This document shows, one piece after another, positions 9,786-20,245 of a stretch of DNA of 64,000 nt. Position 1 is the stretch's first letter. Every line of letters starts with the position of its first letter. This DNA is from Adiantum capillus-veneris. Taxonomy: Eukaryota; Streptophyta; Polypodiopsida; Polypodiales; Pteridaceae. Below the pieces are notes generated by a model. It had not been told where the DNA came from, did no database searches, and saw nothing but the letters and a program-made list of their open reading frames with translations. Position numbers and translations under genes: made by a program. The stretch spans positions 58,828,268 to 58,892,267 of the forward strand of contig CM043944.1 of the NCBI GenBank assembly GCA_014529385.2, given 5' to 3'.

Positions 9786-12700
9786 GTGACCTATGAGACC
9801 GAGTTACAATTGAAAATATGCTTTTGGAATTGTAATGGATACCCATGGAATGCGGGGGTTGGCATTGATGAACTAACAAGCAAAGCCGATGTTGTACTTC
9901 TTGTTGAAACTTGGGAGCATGATACACAAAGGATTAACGGCTTGGAGGATTACAATGTACATTCATTGATGTGGTCAAAGAATCTCAAGCAACGAAGAGG
10001 ACAAGGAGGGTTAGCATGTATGGTTAAGAAAGGATTGGAAGATTTTGTATCAATTGTGAAAGATGACAAGTACAAACGTTATGTATGGCTGAAAATTATG
10101 ACACCAAAAAGAGCACCCATTTTTGTAGCCGGTTGCTACATTCCTCATCATGATTCTCCCTTTTATGCTTACATGGATAGAGATCAACCATTTTCTGATT
10201 TGGAAGAGGACATTGTTTATTTCAAAGGTGAAGGTGATGTTATTGTATTTGGGGATATGAATGCTCGCACAAAAACATTGCAACATGATACTCGACAATT
10301 TGATATGCCATACATTTCAAGGGAGTTGGAGGAAGGTCACTTGTATGATCGTACTTCAATGGATGAGAAAGAGCCGGATCACTATGGAAAGTTACTTTTA
10401 CACATGTGTAATAGCACGGGTATGCTCATTGCCAATGGTGTATCTTTGTGGAGTGGAACCAATGGATTTACATGTAGGAGACATAATGGGGATAGTGTGA
10501 TTGACTATATGCTACTCTCTGAAGCTATCATGTATCGCATAAAGAGTTTTATGTTTGGTCAATGGACCCCGGAATCCGACCATCGCACCTTATGTATTGA
10601 CCTTTCATGTGGAGAAGCAACTAAGCATGATAATCTCAGCCAAAGGAAAGAGAAGTTATCACTATGTATGGATTTCAAACGGGCACCAATGTACATTGAA
10701 ATGGTTGAGCAAACATTATGGATGACAAAGCTTCAATGTGATGCACCATTGGAAACTAAATGGGAAGCTTTCAAGAAAGCTATTTGTTCTTGTGCGTAAG
10801 AATGCTTTTCCATAAAGCATCTCCATGGTATCAACAAAGATAGATCACGCAAAAGGTGGTTTGATAAAGAATGTCAAGATGCTCGAAAGTCCTTGATAAA
10901 GCTTGATGCAACTATGGACAAAGACAACTATCAAAGTCATTTGCATACATACAAGGAATTGATTCAAAAGAAGAGAAGAAGATGAGAAGTAAAGCAACAA
11001 GAATTTTAAGTCCAAGAAAAGGCACATGCATGTGGAAGATTTTGGAGAAACTTGAGAGGCAAGCGGGTTGAGAATTTTGGTAACTTGAGTCTAGTGGATA
11101 CATATTGTAGGCAATTATATGAGCAAGCAAATACTGAAAAAATGCCATTTTATGGTTCACTCCTATGTATGCCGTCTTTTTTTTACTATTGAGGATGTAT
11201 GCGATGGGCTTGAAAAGTTGGCCACTCACAAAGCGAGAGATCTTCAAGATATCAAGCCGGAGATGATCAAATGGACGGGAGATTTTACCCATGAGTGGAT
11301 GTGTGATATGTTCAACCTTGCACTTCAACATGGTATGCCTTATGATTGGAGTACTAATTGGGTTAAGCCTTTGCATAAAGGAGGGGATGTAAAGAATGTA
11401 AGCAACTACCGGACTATAATGATTGGGTCTCTTATGGAAAAGTTGTTTGGGTGCATAATGGAGATTAAATTGAGTGATTAGGCTGAGGAGAATGACAATC
11501 GTGCAAAGGGACAAGCAGGTTTTCGTCGATGCCATAGCACCATTGATCATCTTGTCACTCTTCGTGTTGTCATGGAGGAAAGTCGGTTGAAAGGCAAGCG
11601 ATTGTATTGTTGTTTTGTGGACTTTAAGAAAGCCTTTGATATGATTCCACGTAACAATTTGTGGAGAAGGATGGAAGAACTCCAAGTGCCAAGTGAGTTT
11701 ATGCTTGCGGTTTCTCGAATCTATGAGAAGGTGATTTGTCAATTGCGCATGGAAGAGAAATTTCAGAAATTTTTGTAAGCACTATTGGGGTTAAACAAGG
11801 ATGTCCATTGTCACCAACTCTCTTTGGTCTATGCATCGATCAATTGGAACAAATGGTACTTGACTTTATGCAAGAAGAAGGCATTGAAGAGGTCACTATT
11901 TGCAATGCGGTAATCATGCTTTTGTTGTATGCGGATGATGTAGTGCTTCTAGCACACACTTTAGAAGATGCACAAAAGCTTATGGTTGTCCTTAAGAACT
12001 TTTGCTTGCATAGTGGGCTGATTTTAAATGAATCCAAAACAAAGGTTATGCTTGTGAAAACCAAACATCAGGAGAAGCCATGCATTGTGTACAACAACGA
12101 GACACTTGAAGTTGTTGAGAGCTTTAAGTACCTTGGCCTTGAGGTTCCATCCAATCACAAGTCGCATGAATGTGCTATGCGTCGTTTGGAAGCGAGAAAG
12201 AGAGCATATTATGCATTTGAGAACATGTGTAATGCGGGAAACATCAAGTGTTGGGTTCTCAAGAAGTATCTTTTTGATGCATTGGTGACACCGGTTCTTC
12301 TTTATGGAGTTGAAGTGTGGGGCGGGAGCATCTCAAAGTCTACTTGGAAAGAGTTTGAGAATGTCCAAAAGCGTTTTCTTACAAACTTTCTCCAATTTAA
12401 GACACAAACACCATATATGCTCCTACTTCTTGAGTCGGGATCTCTTCCAATTGAGGTTATGGGCATGGAAAGGGTTGTGGAGTACATGATAAAGATGCGT
12501 CAAAACCCCTCACATCGACTCCCTACAATTGCATGGGAAGCAAGCAAAAAAGTTCAAAAGACGCATAAAAGCAAGATCTTGAGCACGGGATGGATGCAAG
12601 ACATAAAGAAGTGGTTTGGGAGATGGGATGCATTACACTTGCTACATGATGCTTCAATTGACTCTCAAGTGAATGAAGCTTTTCTGCAACGCCAATGTAT

Positions 12701-13172
12701 TACGGCTTGGGAGAAATCCGGTCGGTCACGCTTCATACATTACACCACCTATATTGCCCCCAACTACAAAACCATGTTCTTCGCTGAGAGAGGAAACCGT
12801 ACTCACACTTACATGCTTGAGCCTATTCCCTTGTCCGCGATACGCACTATCACAGCAATTCGGCTTAGCTCCCATTTCCTTCGATGCGAGATAGGGCGTT
12901 GGGGCAATGGAGAAGAGTCAAATCGATTGTGCACATTATGCTCACTCCAAGTTCAAGAGTCTGAGTTCCACACACTACTAGAGTGCTCAGCTTTTGATCA
13001 CATCTGAACTTGGTTCTCTCACATTTTCAGCCATAACTTAGACCTACACACTTTCCTCTCCCAGCCAAAGTGTGGGCTCTCCATTGCGACTCTCCTCACT
13101 ACAATTTTGGAGCATCGAGAGTCACTCATCATCCATACACATACTACATCACATGTAACTTTGGTCCCATAG
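9786..13172 (+). pseudogene. LINE copy 1 ORF2 (endonuclease and reverse transcriptase), several breaks
   Basis: The frame begins six bases after the ORF1 stop (GTG here; ATG at the same place in copy 4). The endonuclease shows CFWNCNGYPWNAG, LLVETWEH, GGLACMVKKG and IVFGDMNART, ending in ESDHRTL. A TAA at 10797-10799 replaces GAA, and two more stops lie near 10983 and 11007. An extra T in a T-run near 11180 shifts the frame, a TAG at 11479 replaces TGG, and a missing G near 11750 shifts it again. The reverse transcriptase follows: VDFKKAFDMIPRNNL, GVKQGCPLSPTLFGL and LYADDVVLLA. A TGA at 13005 replaces CGA. The C-terminal cluster is CTLC...HTLLEC (C-x2-C-x9-H-x4-C). Non-functional. Confidence 0.85.
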
Positions 13173-13218
13173 GTCATATTTGACCTCCGAGGATGATAAT
13201 AAAATCTATCTATCTCTC

Positions 13219-13296
13219 TCATCCTTGAGTTTTGTCCACATTGTCAAACCTTCATGCACAATGTTGCTCCTATGTCTCCCTAAGTGTATGATTTGG

Positions 13297-13388
<92 letters not shown>

Positions 13389-13469
13389 CCCCCCCCTCCT
13401 TAGTTTTGTCCACATGATCAGCTTTTGGTGTAGATGATTCTTCTCACGCTCCCTAAGCAAGGCAGCTTG

Positions 13470-13563
<94 letters not shown>

Positions 13564-13765
13564 TGTCTCCCTCTCTCTCTTCCCCTCTTCAATTCTTCCT
13601 CATTCCATTTGTGATATGCACACACACACACACACACACACTCTATCTCCCTCTTTCCCTCATCTTCCTCTACTCTTTGTTTTGTCCACATGGACAAACT
13701 AGTCGAATTGTTTCTCTGTACTCTCTTTACGTGAGTGAATCCTCTCTCTCTGGCTCCCCCCCCCC

Positions 13766-13812
<47 letters not shown>

Positions 13813-13950
13813 CCCTTCCTCATTCTTCTCTAACACAATCTCTCTCCCCTCTCTCTCACTCTCTCTTGTCTCTCACCCCACACCCCTCAGTTGTGTCCAC
13901 TTGGTCAAATCTTTCATGTGAATGTTTCCCTTATCTTCGTAAATGAATGA
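13219..13950. repeat. (CT)n minisatellite units between LINE copies 1 and 2
   Basis: Units of the same core as at 7690-8597 (TTTTGTCCACAT...CTCCCTAAG) alternate with very long CT tracts (about 13300-13385 and 13472-13559), a CA tract (13619-13641) and a C-run of about 20 at 13756-13776 followed by CT. The long frames on both strands here only translate the dinucleotide repeats. Confidence 0.85.
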
Positions 13951-14358
13951 CCTTAGTTTTCTCTCTCTCCCTCTCTCTATCTCCCCCCCTCTCTCTCTCT
14001 AGCTACAAATTACAAATCCATTTTTTTTGCCAATTTATGCAACCTTTCTACATCCTTGAGCCCATCCCATTAAGTGCGACTTTCAGCATCGCCTCTGTTT
14101 GTCTTAGCTCCCACTCTTTACGATGTGACACAAGGTGTTGAACATCCGAGGAGGCCATCCCTCTCTCTATATTTGTGTCTCTCTTGGTTTCTTAAAATGA
14201 ATAATATATCCTTCTTATTGAGTTTGAGAATTTTGTACTTGGATTTATGTCTTTGAGCTTATGTTTACGAGAAAAATTTGTACTTTTAAGCAATAACAAT
14301 TTTGGTTTAAGAAAAACACACATACAAAAACATTTGACCATTGACACGTCCCTTCCTC
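13828..14358 (+). repeat. Repeat block B, first copy (contains a fossil LINE 3' fragment)
   Basis: This block recurs at 16940-17068 plus 21351-21740 (split by an insertion) and at 31783-32318. Its middle (about 14050-14150) reads ILEPIPLSATFSIASVCLSS, SHSLRCDTRC, which matches the LINE ORF2 C-terminus (LEPIPLSAIRTIASIRLSSH in copy 4) with substitutions. The block is therefore an old, diverged LINE tail plus its 3' flank. It ends with ACATTTGACCATTGACACGTCC and passes directly into LINE copy 2. Confidence 0.65.
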
Positions 14359-15975
14359 TTGTTGTTTTGTGGACTTTAAGAAAGCCTTTGATATGATTCC
14401 ACGTAACAATTTGTGGAGAAGGATGGAAGAACTCCAAGTGCCAAGTGAGTTTATGCTTGCGGTTTCTCGAATCTATGAGAAGGTGATTTGTCAATTGCGC
14501 ATGGGAAGAGAAATTTCAGAAATTTTTGTAAGCACTATTGGGGTTAAACAAGGATGTCCATTGTCACCAACTCTCTTTGGTCTATGCATCGATCAATTGG
14601 AACAAATGGTACTTGACTTTATGCAAGAAGAAGGCATTGAAGAGGTCACTATTTGCAATGCGGTAATCATGCTTTTGTTGTATGCGGATGATGTAGTGCT
14701 TCTAGCACACACTTTAGAAGATGCACAAAAGCTTATGGTTGTCCTTGAGAACTTTTGCTTGCATAGTGGGCTGATTGTAAATGAATCCAAAACAAAGGTT
14801 ATGCTTGTGAAAACCAACCATAAGGAGAAGCCATGCATTGTGTACAACAAGGAGACACTTGAAGTTGTTGAGAGCTTTAAGTACCTTGGCCTTGAGGTTC
14901 CATCCAATCACAAGTGGCATGAATGTGCTATGCGTCGTTTGGAAGCGGGAAAGAGAGCATATTATGCATTTGAGAACATGTGTAATGCGGGAAACATCAA
15001 GTGTTGGGTTCTCAAGAAGTATCTTTTTGATGCATTGGTGACACCGGTTCTTCTTTATGGAGTTGAAGTGTGGGGCGGGAGCATCTCAAAGTCTACTTGG
15101 AAAGAGTTTGAGAATGTCCAAAAGCGTTTTCTTACAAACTTTCTCCAAGTTAAGACACAAACACCATATATGCTCCTACTTCTTGAGTCGGGATCTCTTC
15201 CAATTGAGGTTATGGGCATGGAAAGGGTTGTGGAGTACATGATAAAGATGCGTCAAAACCCCTCACATCGACTTCCTACAATTGCATGGGAAGCAAGCAA
15301 AAAAGTTCAAAAGACGCATAAAAGCAAGATCTTGAGCACGGGATGGATGCAAGACATAAAGAAGTGGTTTGGGAGATGGGATGCATTACACTTGCTACAT
15401 GATGCTTCAATTGACTCTCAAGTGAATGAAGCTTTTCTACAACGCCAATGTATTACGGCTTGGGAGAAATCCGGTGGGTCACGCTTCATACATTACACCA
15501 CCTATATTGCCCCCAACTACAAAACCATGTTCTTCGCTGAGAGAGGAAACCGTACTCACACTTACATGCTTGAGCCTATTCCCTTGTCCGCGATACGCAC
15601 TATCGCAGCAATTCGGCTTAGCTCCCATTTCCTTCGATGCGAGATAGGGCGTTGGGGCAATGGAGAAGAGTCAAGTCGATTGTGCACATTATGCTCATTG
15701 CAAGTTCGAGAGTCTGAGTACCACACACTACTAGAGTGCTCAGCTTTTGATCACATCCGAACCTGCTTCTCTCACATTTTCAGCCATAACTTAGACCTAC
15801 ACACTTTCCTCTCCCAGCCAAAGTGTGGGCTCTCCATTGCGACTCTCATCACTACAATTTTGGAGCATCGAGAGTCACTCATCAGCCATACACATACTAC
15901 ATCACATGTAACTTTGGTCCCATAGGTCATATTTGACCTCCGAGGACGATAATAAAATCTATCTATCTATCTATC
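14359..15975 (+). mobile_element. LINE copy 2, 5'-truncated in the reverse transcriptase
   Basis: The sequence enters the element at TTGTTGTTTTGTGGAC, just before the VDFKKAFD motif, and continues through the normal 3' end (GACGATAATAAAATCTATCTATC). The 5' truncation is typical of incomplete target-primed reverse transcription. The upstream neighbour is block B and the downstream neighbour is block C. Nucleotide identity to copies 1 and 3 is very high. Confidence 0.88.
14369..15925 (+). CDS. LINE copy 2 ORF2 fragment: reverse transcriptase core to C-terminus, fully open
   Basis: A 518-codon frame without interruption, the longest intact piece of this LINE ORF2 in the window. It contains VDFKKAFDMIP, GVKQGCPLSPTLFGL, the catalytic LYADDVVLLA, SKTKVMLVKT, a thumb-like region (LYGVEVWGGSISKSTWKEF, ENVQKRFLTNFL) and the C-terminal CTLC...HTLLEC cluster. 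It lacks the endonuclease and the first RT motifs, so it cannot retrotranspose by itself. The missing natural start makes translation unlikely. It is the best reference for spotting the lesions in copies 1 and 3. Confidence 0.8.
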   Translation: MDFKKAFDMIPRNNLWRRMEELQVPSEFMLAVSRIYEKVICQLRMGREISEIFVSTIGVKQGCPLSPTLFGLCIDQLEQMVLDFMQEEGIEEVTICNAVIMLLLYADDVVLLAHTLEDAQKLMVVLENFCLHSGLIVNESKTKVMLVKTNHKEKPCIVYNKETLEVVESFKYLGLEVPSNHKWHECAMRRLEAGKRAYYAFENMCNAGNIKCWVLKKYLFDALVTPVLLYGVEVWGGSISKSTWKEFENVQKRFLTNFLQVKTQTPYMLLLLESGSLPIEVMGMERVVEYMIKMRQNPSHRLPTIAWEASKKVQKTHKSKILSTGWMQDIKKWFGRWDALHLLHDASIDSQVNEAFLQRQCITAWEKSGGSRFIHYTTYIAPNYKTMFFAERGNRTHTYMLEPIPLSAIRTIAAIRLSSHFLRCEIGRWGNGEESSRLCTLCSLQVRESEYHTLLECSAFDHIRTCFSHIFSHNLDLHTFLSQPKCGLSIATLITTILEHRESLISHTHTTSHVTLVP

Positions 15976-15989
15976 TCTCTCTCTCTCTC

Positions 15990-16176
15990 TCGTCCATCTC
16001 TCTCTCCCTCTCCTACGAGCATCTTATTGAGTTTATCTAGTATTACTTCACATATAATCAATGGACTCAGGTCCATTTGTCCATAACACCTTTGACAAAT
16101 TGCAAATTGGAATAATTGGACATATTTTGTAGGATAGTTACAACACGAAGACATATTATTGACCATCTTAATTTCT
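15990..16176. repeat. Repeat block C, first copy
   Basis: About 185 bases running from CTCCCTCTCCTACGAGCATC to GAAGACATATTATTGACCATC. Near-identical copies lie at about 26375-26540 and 32400-32570. All three are bracketed by CT tracts. Two of them (this one and 26375) directly follow a LINE 3' end; the third follows block B. No coding potential is seen. Confidence 0.8.
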
Positions 16177-16179
16177 CTC

Positions 16180-16229
<50 letters not shown>

Positions 16230-16304
16230 CCCCCTTAGTTTTGTCCACATGATCAACTTTTGGTGTAGATGATTCTTGTCACACTCCCTAAGCAAGTCAG
16301 CTTG

Positions 16305-16403
<99 letters not shown>

Positions 16404-16477
16404 CATCCTTGAGTTTTGTCCACATCAAACCTTCATGCACAATGTTGCTCCTAGGTCTCCCTAAGTGTATGAGTTGG

Positions 16478-16525
<48 letters not shown>

Positions 16526-16613
16526 CCCCCCCCCCCCCCCCTCCTTAGTTTTGTCCACATTATCAACTTTTGGTGTAGATGTTCTTCTCACGCTCCCTAA
16601 GCATGGCAGCTTG

Positions 16614-16653
<40 letters not shown>

Positions 16654-16687
16654 CCTCTTCAATTCTTCCTCATTCTATCTGTGATAT

Positions 16688-16725
<38 letters not shown>

Positions 16726-16850
16726 TCTATCTCCCTCTTTCCCTCCTCATCTTCCTCTACTCTTTGTTTTGTCCACATGAACAAACTAGTCAAATTGTTT
16801 CTCTGTACTCTCTTTACGTGAGTGAATCCCTCTCTCTGGCTCCCCCCCCC

Positions 16851-16940
<90 letters not shown>

Positions 16941-17068
16941 CTCATTCTTCTCTAACACAATCTCTCTCCCCTCTCTCTCACTCTCTCTTTGTCTCTCAGC
17001 CCACACCCCTCAGTTGTGTCCACTTGGTCAAATCTTTCATGTGAATGTTTCTCTTATCTTCCTAAATG
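16177..17068. repeat. (CT)n minisatellite units and the 5' part of block B
   Basis: Units with the TTTTGTCCACAT core (near 16236, 16407, 16545, 16762 and 17009) are separated by CT tracts: 16310-16400, 16482-16522 followed by 18 C, 16618-16650, and 16861-16940 preceded by a C-run. A CA tract sits at about 16690-16721. The end of this stretch (16940-17068) is block B, cut at CCTAAATG by the 4.28-kb insertion. Confidence 0.85.
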
Positions 17069-17547
17069 TGTAAGGTTTCCAGTTTCTGAAACGTTAAAGG
17101 TTGTATAAATCTTAATCAAACTGATATGATTATTGAAAAAGCAATGTAGAATTGTCCGACCATGGAAAATATTGGTATTTTTGGAATCTTAAGCACAGCA
17201 AACCTCGGGATAGAAATTTTTCGATTTAAATTCGGACAAAAAGTGACCCAGCTAGTCCTTCCGAAAGATTCAATGTAAAATAAATTATTAAGAAAAATTG
17301 AAGGGTAACAGTAATCATTTAAGCATAGACTTTATTAAGGGTCTCACAGATATTTACCAATTAAGAAAAAATAGGTCAAATTATATTAGAATTGACATTT
17401 TAAAAGCTGGTAGGTAATGGGAAGGTCATCACTGACCTGCCAAGGACTCATTTAGCAGCAGGGGGCATTTTTTGACTTGTTGGGGACTGCTTGAACTGCA
17501 AGCAACTGCCTTTTACAACCTGTGAGAGCTTGTGAGTGCCAGAAAAC

Positions 17548-17556
17548 TATAAATAG
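17548..17556 (+). promoter_or_regulatory. TATA box of the 4.28-kb insertion
   Basis: TATAAATAG lies 480 bases into the insertion and is followed by a CT/CA-rich stretch (CTTGACACTCTCTCTCTC) of the kind found at plant LTR transcription starts. It is the position expected for the U3/R boundary if the insertion is an LTR. Confidence 0.5.
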
Positions 17557-17949
17557 GACCCCTTGCTTCATAATTTGAGGGACTCGGAGCCTTGACACTC
17601 TCTCTCTCATCTAGAGAGAACGCTACACAGAAATCACTAGAGATTAAGCTCTAGTCGATTAACCTAAACGGTAATTAGCCTAATCCTTCTTAATTATCAA
17701 AGGCTATATTAAGCTATTTTGTTACTAAATCAAAGATTAGACCTATGTATACTCATAAACCCTCTATTAATTAATTATTCTCTGCTGATTGTTGTAATTA
17801 AGCTTGGTAATGTTAAGCTAATTAATTATCCTATCATATTAGGGCTGAAATTAGCCAAATTAACCATGAATTAACGGGAAATATATTAATTAAGCTTAGA
17901 TTAAGTTGAGGTAATTATCAGATCTGCATTAGACAATCATTAAGCTAAG

Positions 17950-19560
17950 AAAATTATCCTATAATTTTTTGAGTAATTTTTGTAATTAATCAGGCAGAAT
18001 TACTCTATTTTTAGAGAAAATTAAATAAGGAAAATTAGTAAATTGATTTAAAATGCTATGAGTTATTTATCAATAGCTAATTAGGTGATAAAAAACCCGT
18101 GATAATTAGGAGAAGCTCAGAAAATTAATTTAGCTAATTACTTTAACAGAAATACTCTCTTTTTAGAGAAAATTAAATAGGGAAAATTAGTAAAGTGATT
18201 TGAAATGTTGTGAGTTATTTATCAGTGGTTAATTAGGTGTTACAAAACTCATGATAATTAGGGGAAGCTCAGATAATTAATTTACCTAATTACTTAGCAG
18301 AAATACTCTATTTTTTGAGCAAATTAAATAGGGGAAATGAGTAAACTTATTTCAAATGCTATGAGATATTTATCAGTGGTTAATTAGGTGTTAAAAAACC
18401 CATGATAATTAGTAGAAGTTCAGATAATTACTTTAGGTAATTACTTTAGTAGAAATACTTTGTTTTCTGAGCAAATTAAATAGCGGAAATTAGTAAACTG
18501 ACTTCAAATGCTGTAAGATATTTATCACTGGTTAATTAGGTGTTGATAAATCTATGATAATTAGGAAAAGCTCAGATAATTAATCTAGATAATTAATTTA
18601 GCATAAATACTCTGGTTTTAGAGAAAATTAAATAAAATAAATTAACTAATTGATTTCAAATGCTATCATATATTTATCAGTGGTTAACTAGGTGTTAAGG
18701 AACCTGTGATAATTAGGAGAAGCTTAGATAATTAATCTAGCTAATTACTTTAGCAGAAATACTCTATTTTCAGAGAAAAATTAGATAGGGAAAATTAGTA
18801 AACTGATTTCAAATTCTATGAGATATTAATTAGTGGTTAATTAGGTGTTAAGAAACTCGTTCTAGTTGGGATAATCTCAGATAATTAATCTAGATAATTA
18901 CTTTAGTAGAAATACTCAGATTTGGGACAATTTAAATAGGAAAAATTAGCAAATAGGTTCAAATTGAATTGAGTTATTTATCAGAGGTTAATTAGATGTT
19001 CTAAAACCTATGATAATCATGCTAATCTTAGGTAATTAGTTTAAATAAATATGTTAGTGAAATTATGTTGTTTTTAGGGGTAAATTAAAGGAGAAAATTA
19101 ATAAATCATGTGCTATAATTACATGCTATTTATGAGATCTGTATTATAGAGTGCAAAAGTTGTGATAATTATGCCAAGGTTAGAAAAATAGTATAGATAT
19201 TTATCTAAGTCAAATTATACTATTTCTAGCTAAAAACTAAAGAGGAAAATTAGTAAATCATGCTATATGATTAGATGCTATTTATCAGAGTTAGATTACA
19301 TGATGAAAAGGCCGTGATAATTATGTCAAAGTTAGAAACTTAGTATAGATATTTATCTAAGTCAAAATATACTAATTTTGGTTGATATTTCAAGGATAAA
19401 ATTAAAAAATCATGCTATATGATTACATCCTATTTATTACATAATAAAGATTCCGTGATAAATATGTCAAGTTTAGAAAAGTAGTATAAATATTTATTTA
19501 AGTCAAATTATCCTAATTTTAGCTGAAAATTGAAGATGGAAATTATGTAATTAAGTTGGA
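17950..19560. repeat. AT-rich tandem array, period about 152 bp, 10-11 units
   Basis: The word TTAATTAGGTG followed by a GATAATTAGGAGAAG-type word recurs near 18076, 18229, 18379, 18531, 18683, 18836 and 18987, giving spacings of 150-153 bases. A second marker, AGAAATACTCTATTTTTAG, recurs with the same phase. Units after about 19050 are more diverged but keep the spacing (GTGATAATTATG at about 19160, 19313 and 19455). No unit has a conserved open frame. Confidence 0.85.
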
Positions 19561-20099
19561 AAATAATAAGATAAGTACCAGAGATCAAAAATATCCTTAT
19601 CTACTTGTGGTAATTATACCATAGTTAATTAGTGAGGTTAGGAAATTATAATTGACCAAAAGTCCTATTTTTAGCAAATGCTTAATTAAAATAAATAGAC
19701 TTTGTGGTTAAAAGTTTTTAGAAAAATTATAGTAAGTGTAAATCTATGATATCAAGTTAAGGAAATGAAATTTTTAAGAGAAATTAAATACAATAAATAT
19801 TAAGCCCAAAATAAGTAGATTATTAGCTTAAAAGTTGATAGGAAAATTAGGAAAATGATATATATAAGAAAGTTAGGAGAGCTTAGAAAACCCTTAGGGA
19901 AGCGGTGGGAAAAGTTATCATGCCTATATAGACAAATAAGAAATTACTAGGTCAAGAATTTATCAATTAAGACCATACATTTAACCTTGGATGGGTTACA
20001 TTTAACCTTGGATGGGTTACGGTTGAATACAAAGGTTAAGTCTATATTTTGAATTATTTACCTAATGATTAGACGTCCTTTTTATGAGGATAATAAGTT

Positions 20100-20245
20100 A
20101 TGGCACCAAAAAGAACCCGAGAAAATCCTACATCTGATGATGAGGACGTAGCTCCAAAACGAACTAGAGCATGGGGCCTAGTAGTAGGCCTACGGAGGAG
20201 AGTCTTCAAGCGCCAGTGCCGCAGCAGATGGCCAATCAATCCCAG
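20100..20245 (+). CDS. Short basic ORF inside the 4.28-kb insertion, possible first exon
   Basis: The ATG at 20100 opens a frame beginning MAPKRTRENPTSDDEDVAPK and then repeating the PKRTRA word, so a nuclear-localisation-like basic motif occurs twice around an acidic stretch. At 20243-20246 the sequence CCCAG|GTGGGT is a plausible splice donor. If it is not used, the frame stops at 20303. The function is unknown; a gag-leader exon is possible. The small size and the absence of homologues in the window keep confidence low. Confidence 0.3.

Larger units (their letters stand above)
8598..13218 (+). mobile_element. LINE copy 1, near full length, multiply broken
   Basis: A non-LTR retrotransposon with a 5' UTR (8598-8828), ORF1 (8829-9779), ORF2 (9786-13172) and a short 3' UTR ending GATAATAAAATCTATCTATC. 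There is no poly(A); the 3' end is a short TCTA-type repeat that merges into flanking CT repeats. The 5' UTR starts right after a CT tract with GCAGCCGTTTTTTGACC, as in copy 4. Domains are an apurinic-type endonuclease, a reverse transcriptase (LYADDVVLLA) and a C-terminal Cys/His cluster. Copies 1 to 3 are nearly identical at the DNA level; copy 4 is clearly diverged. Confidence 0.9.
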
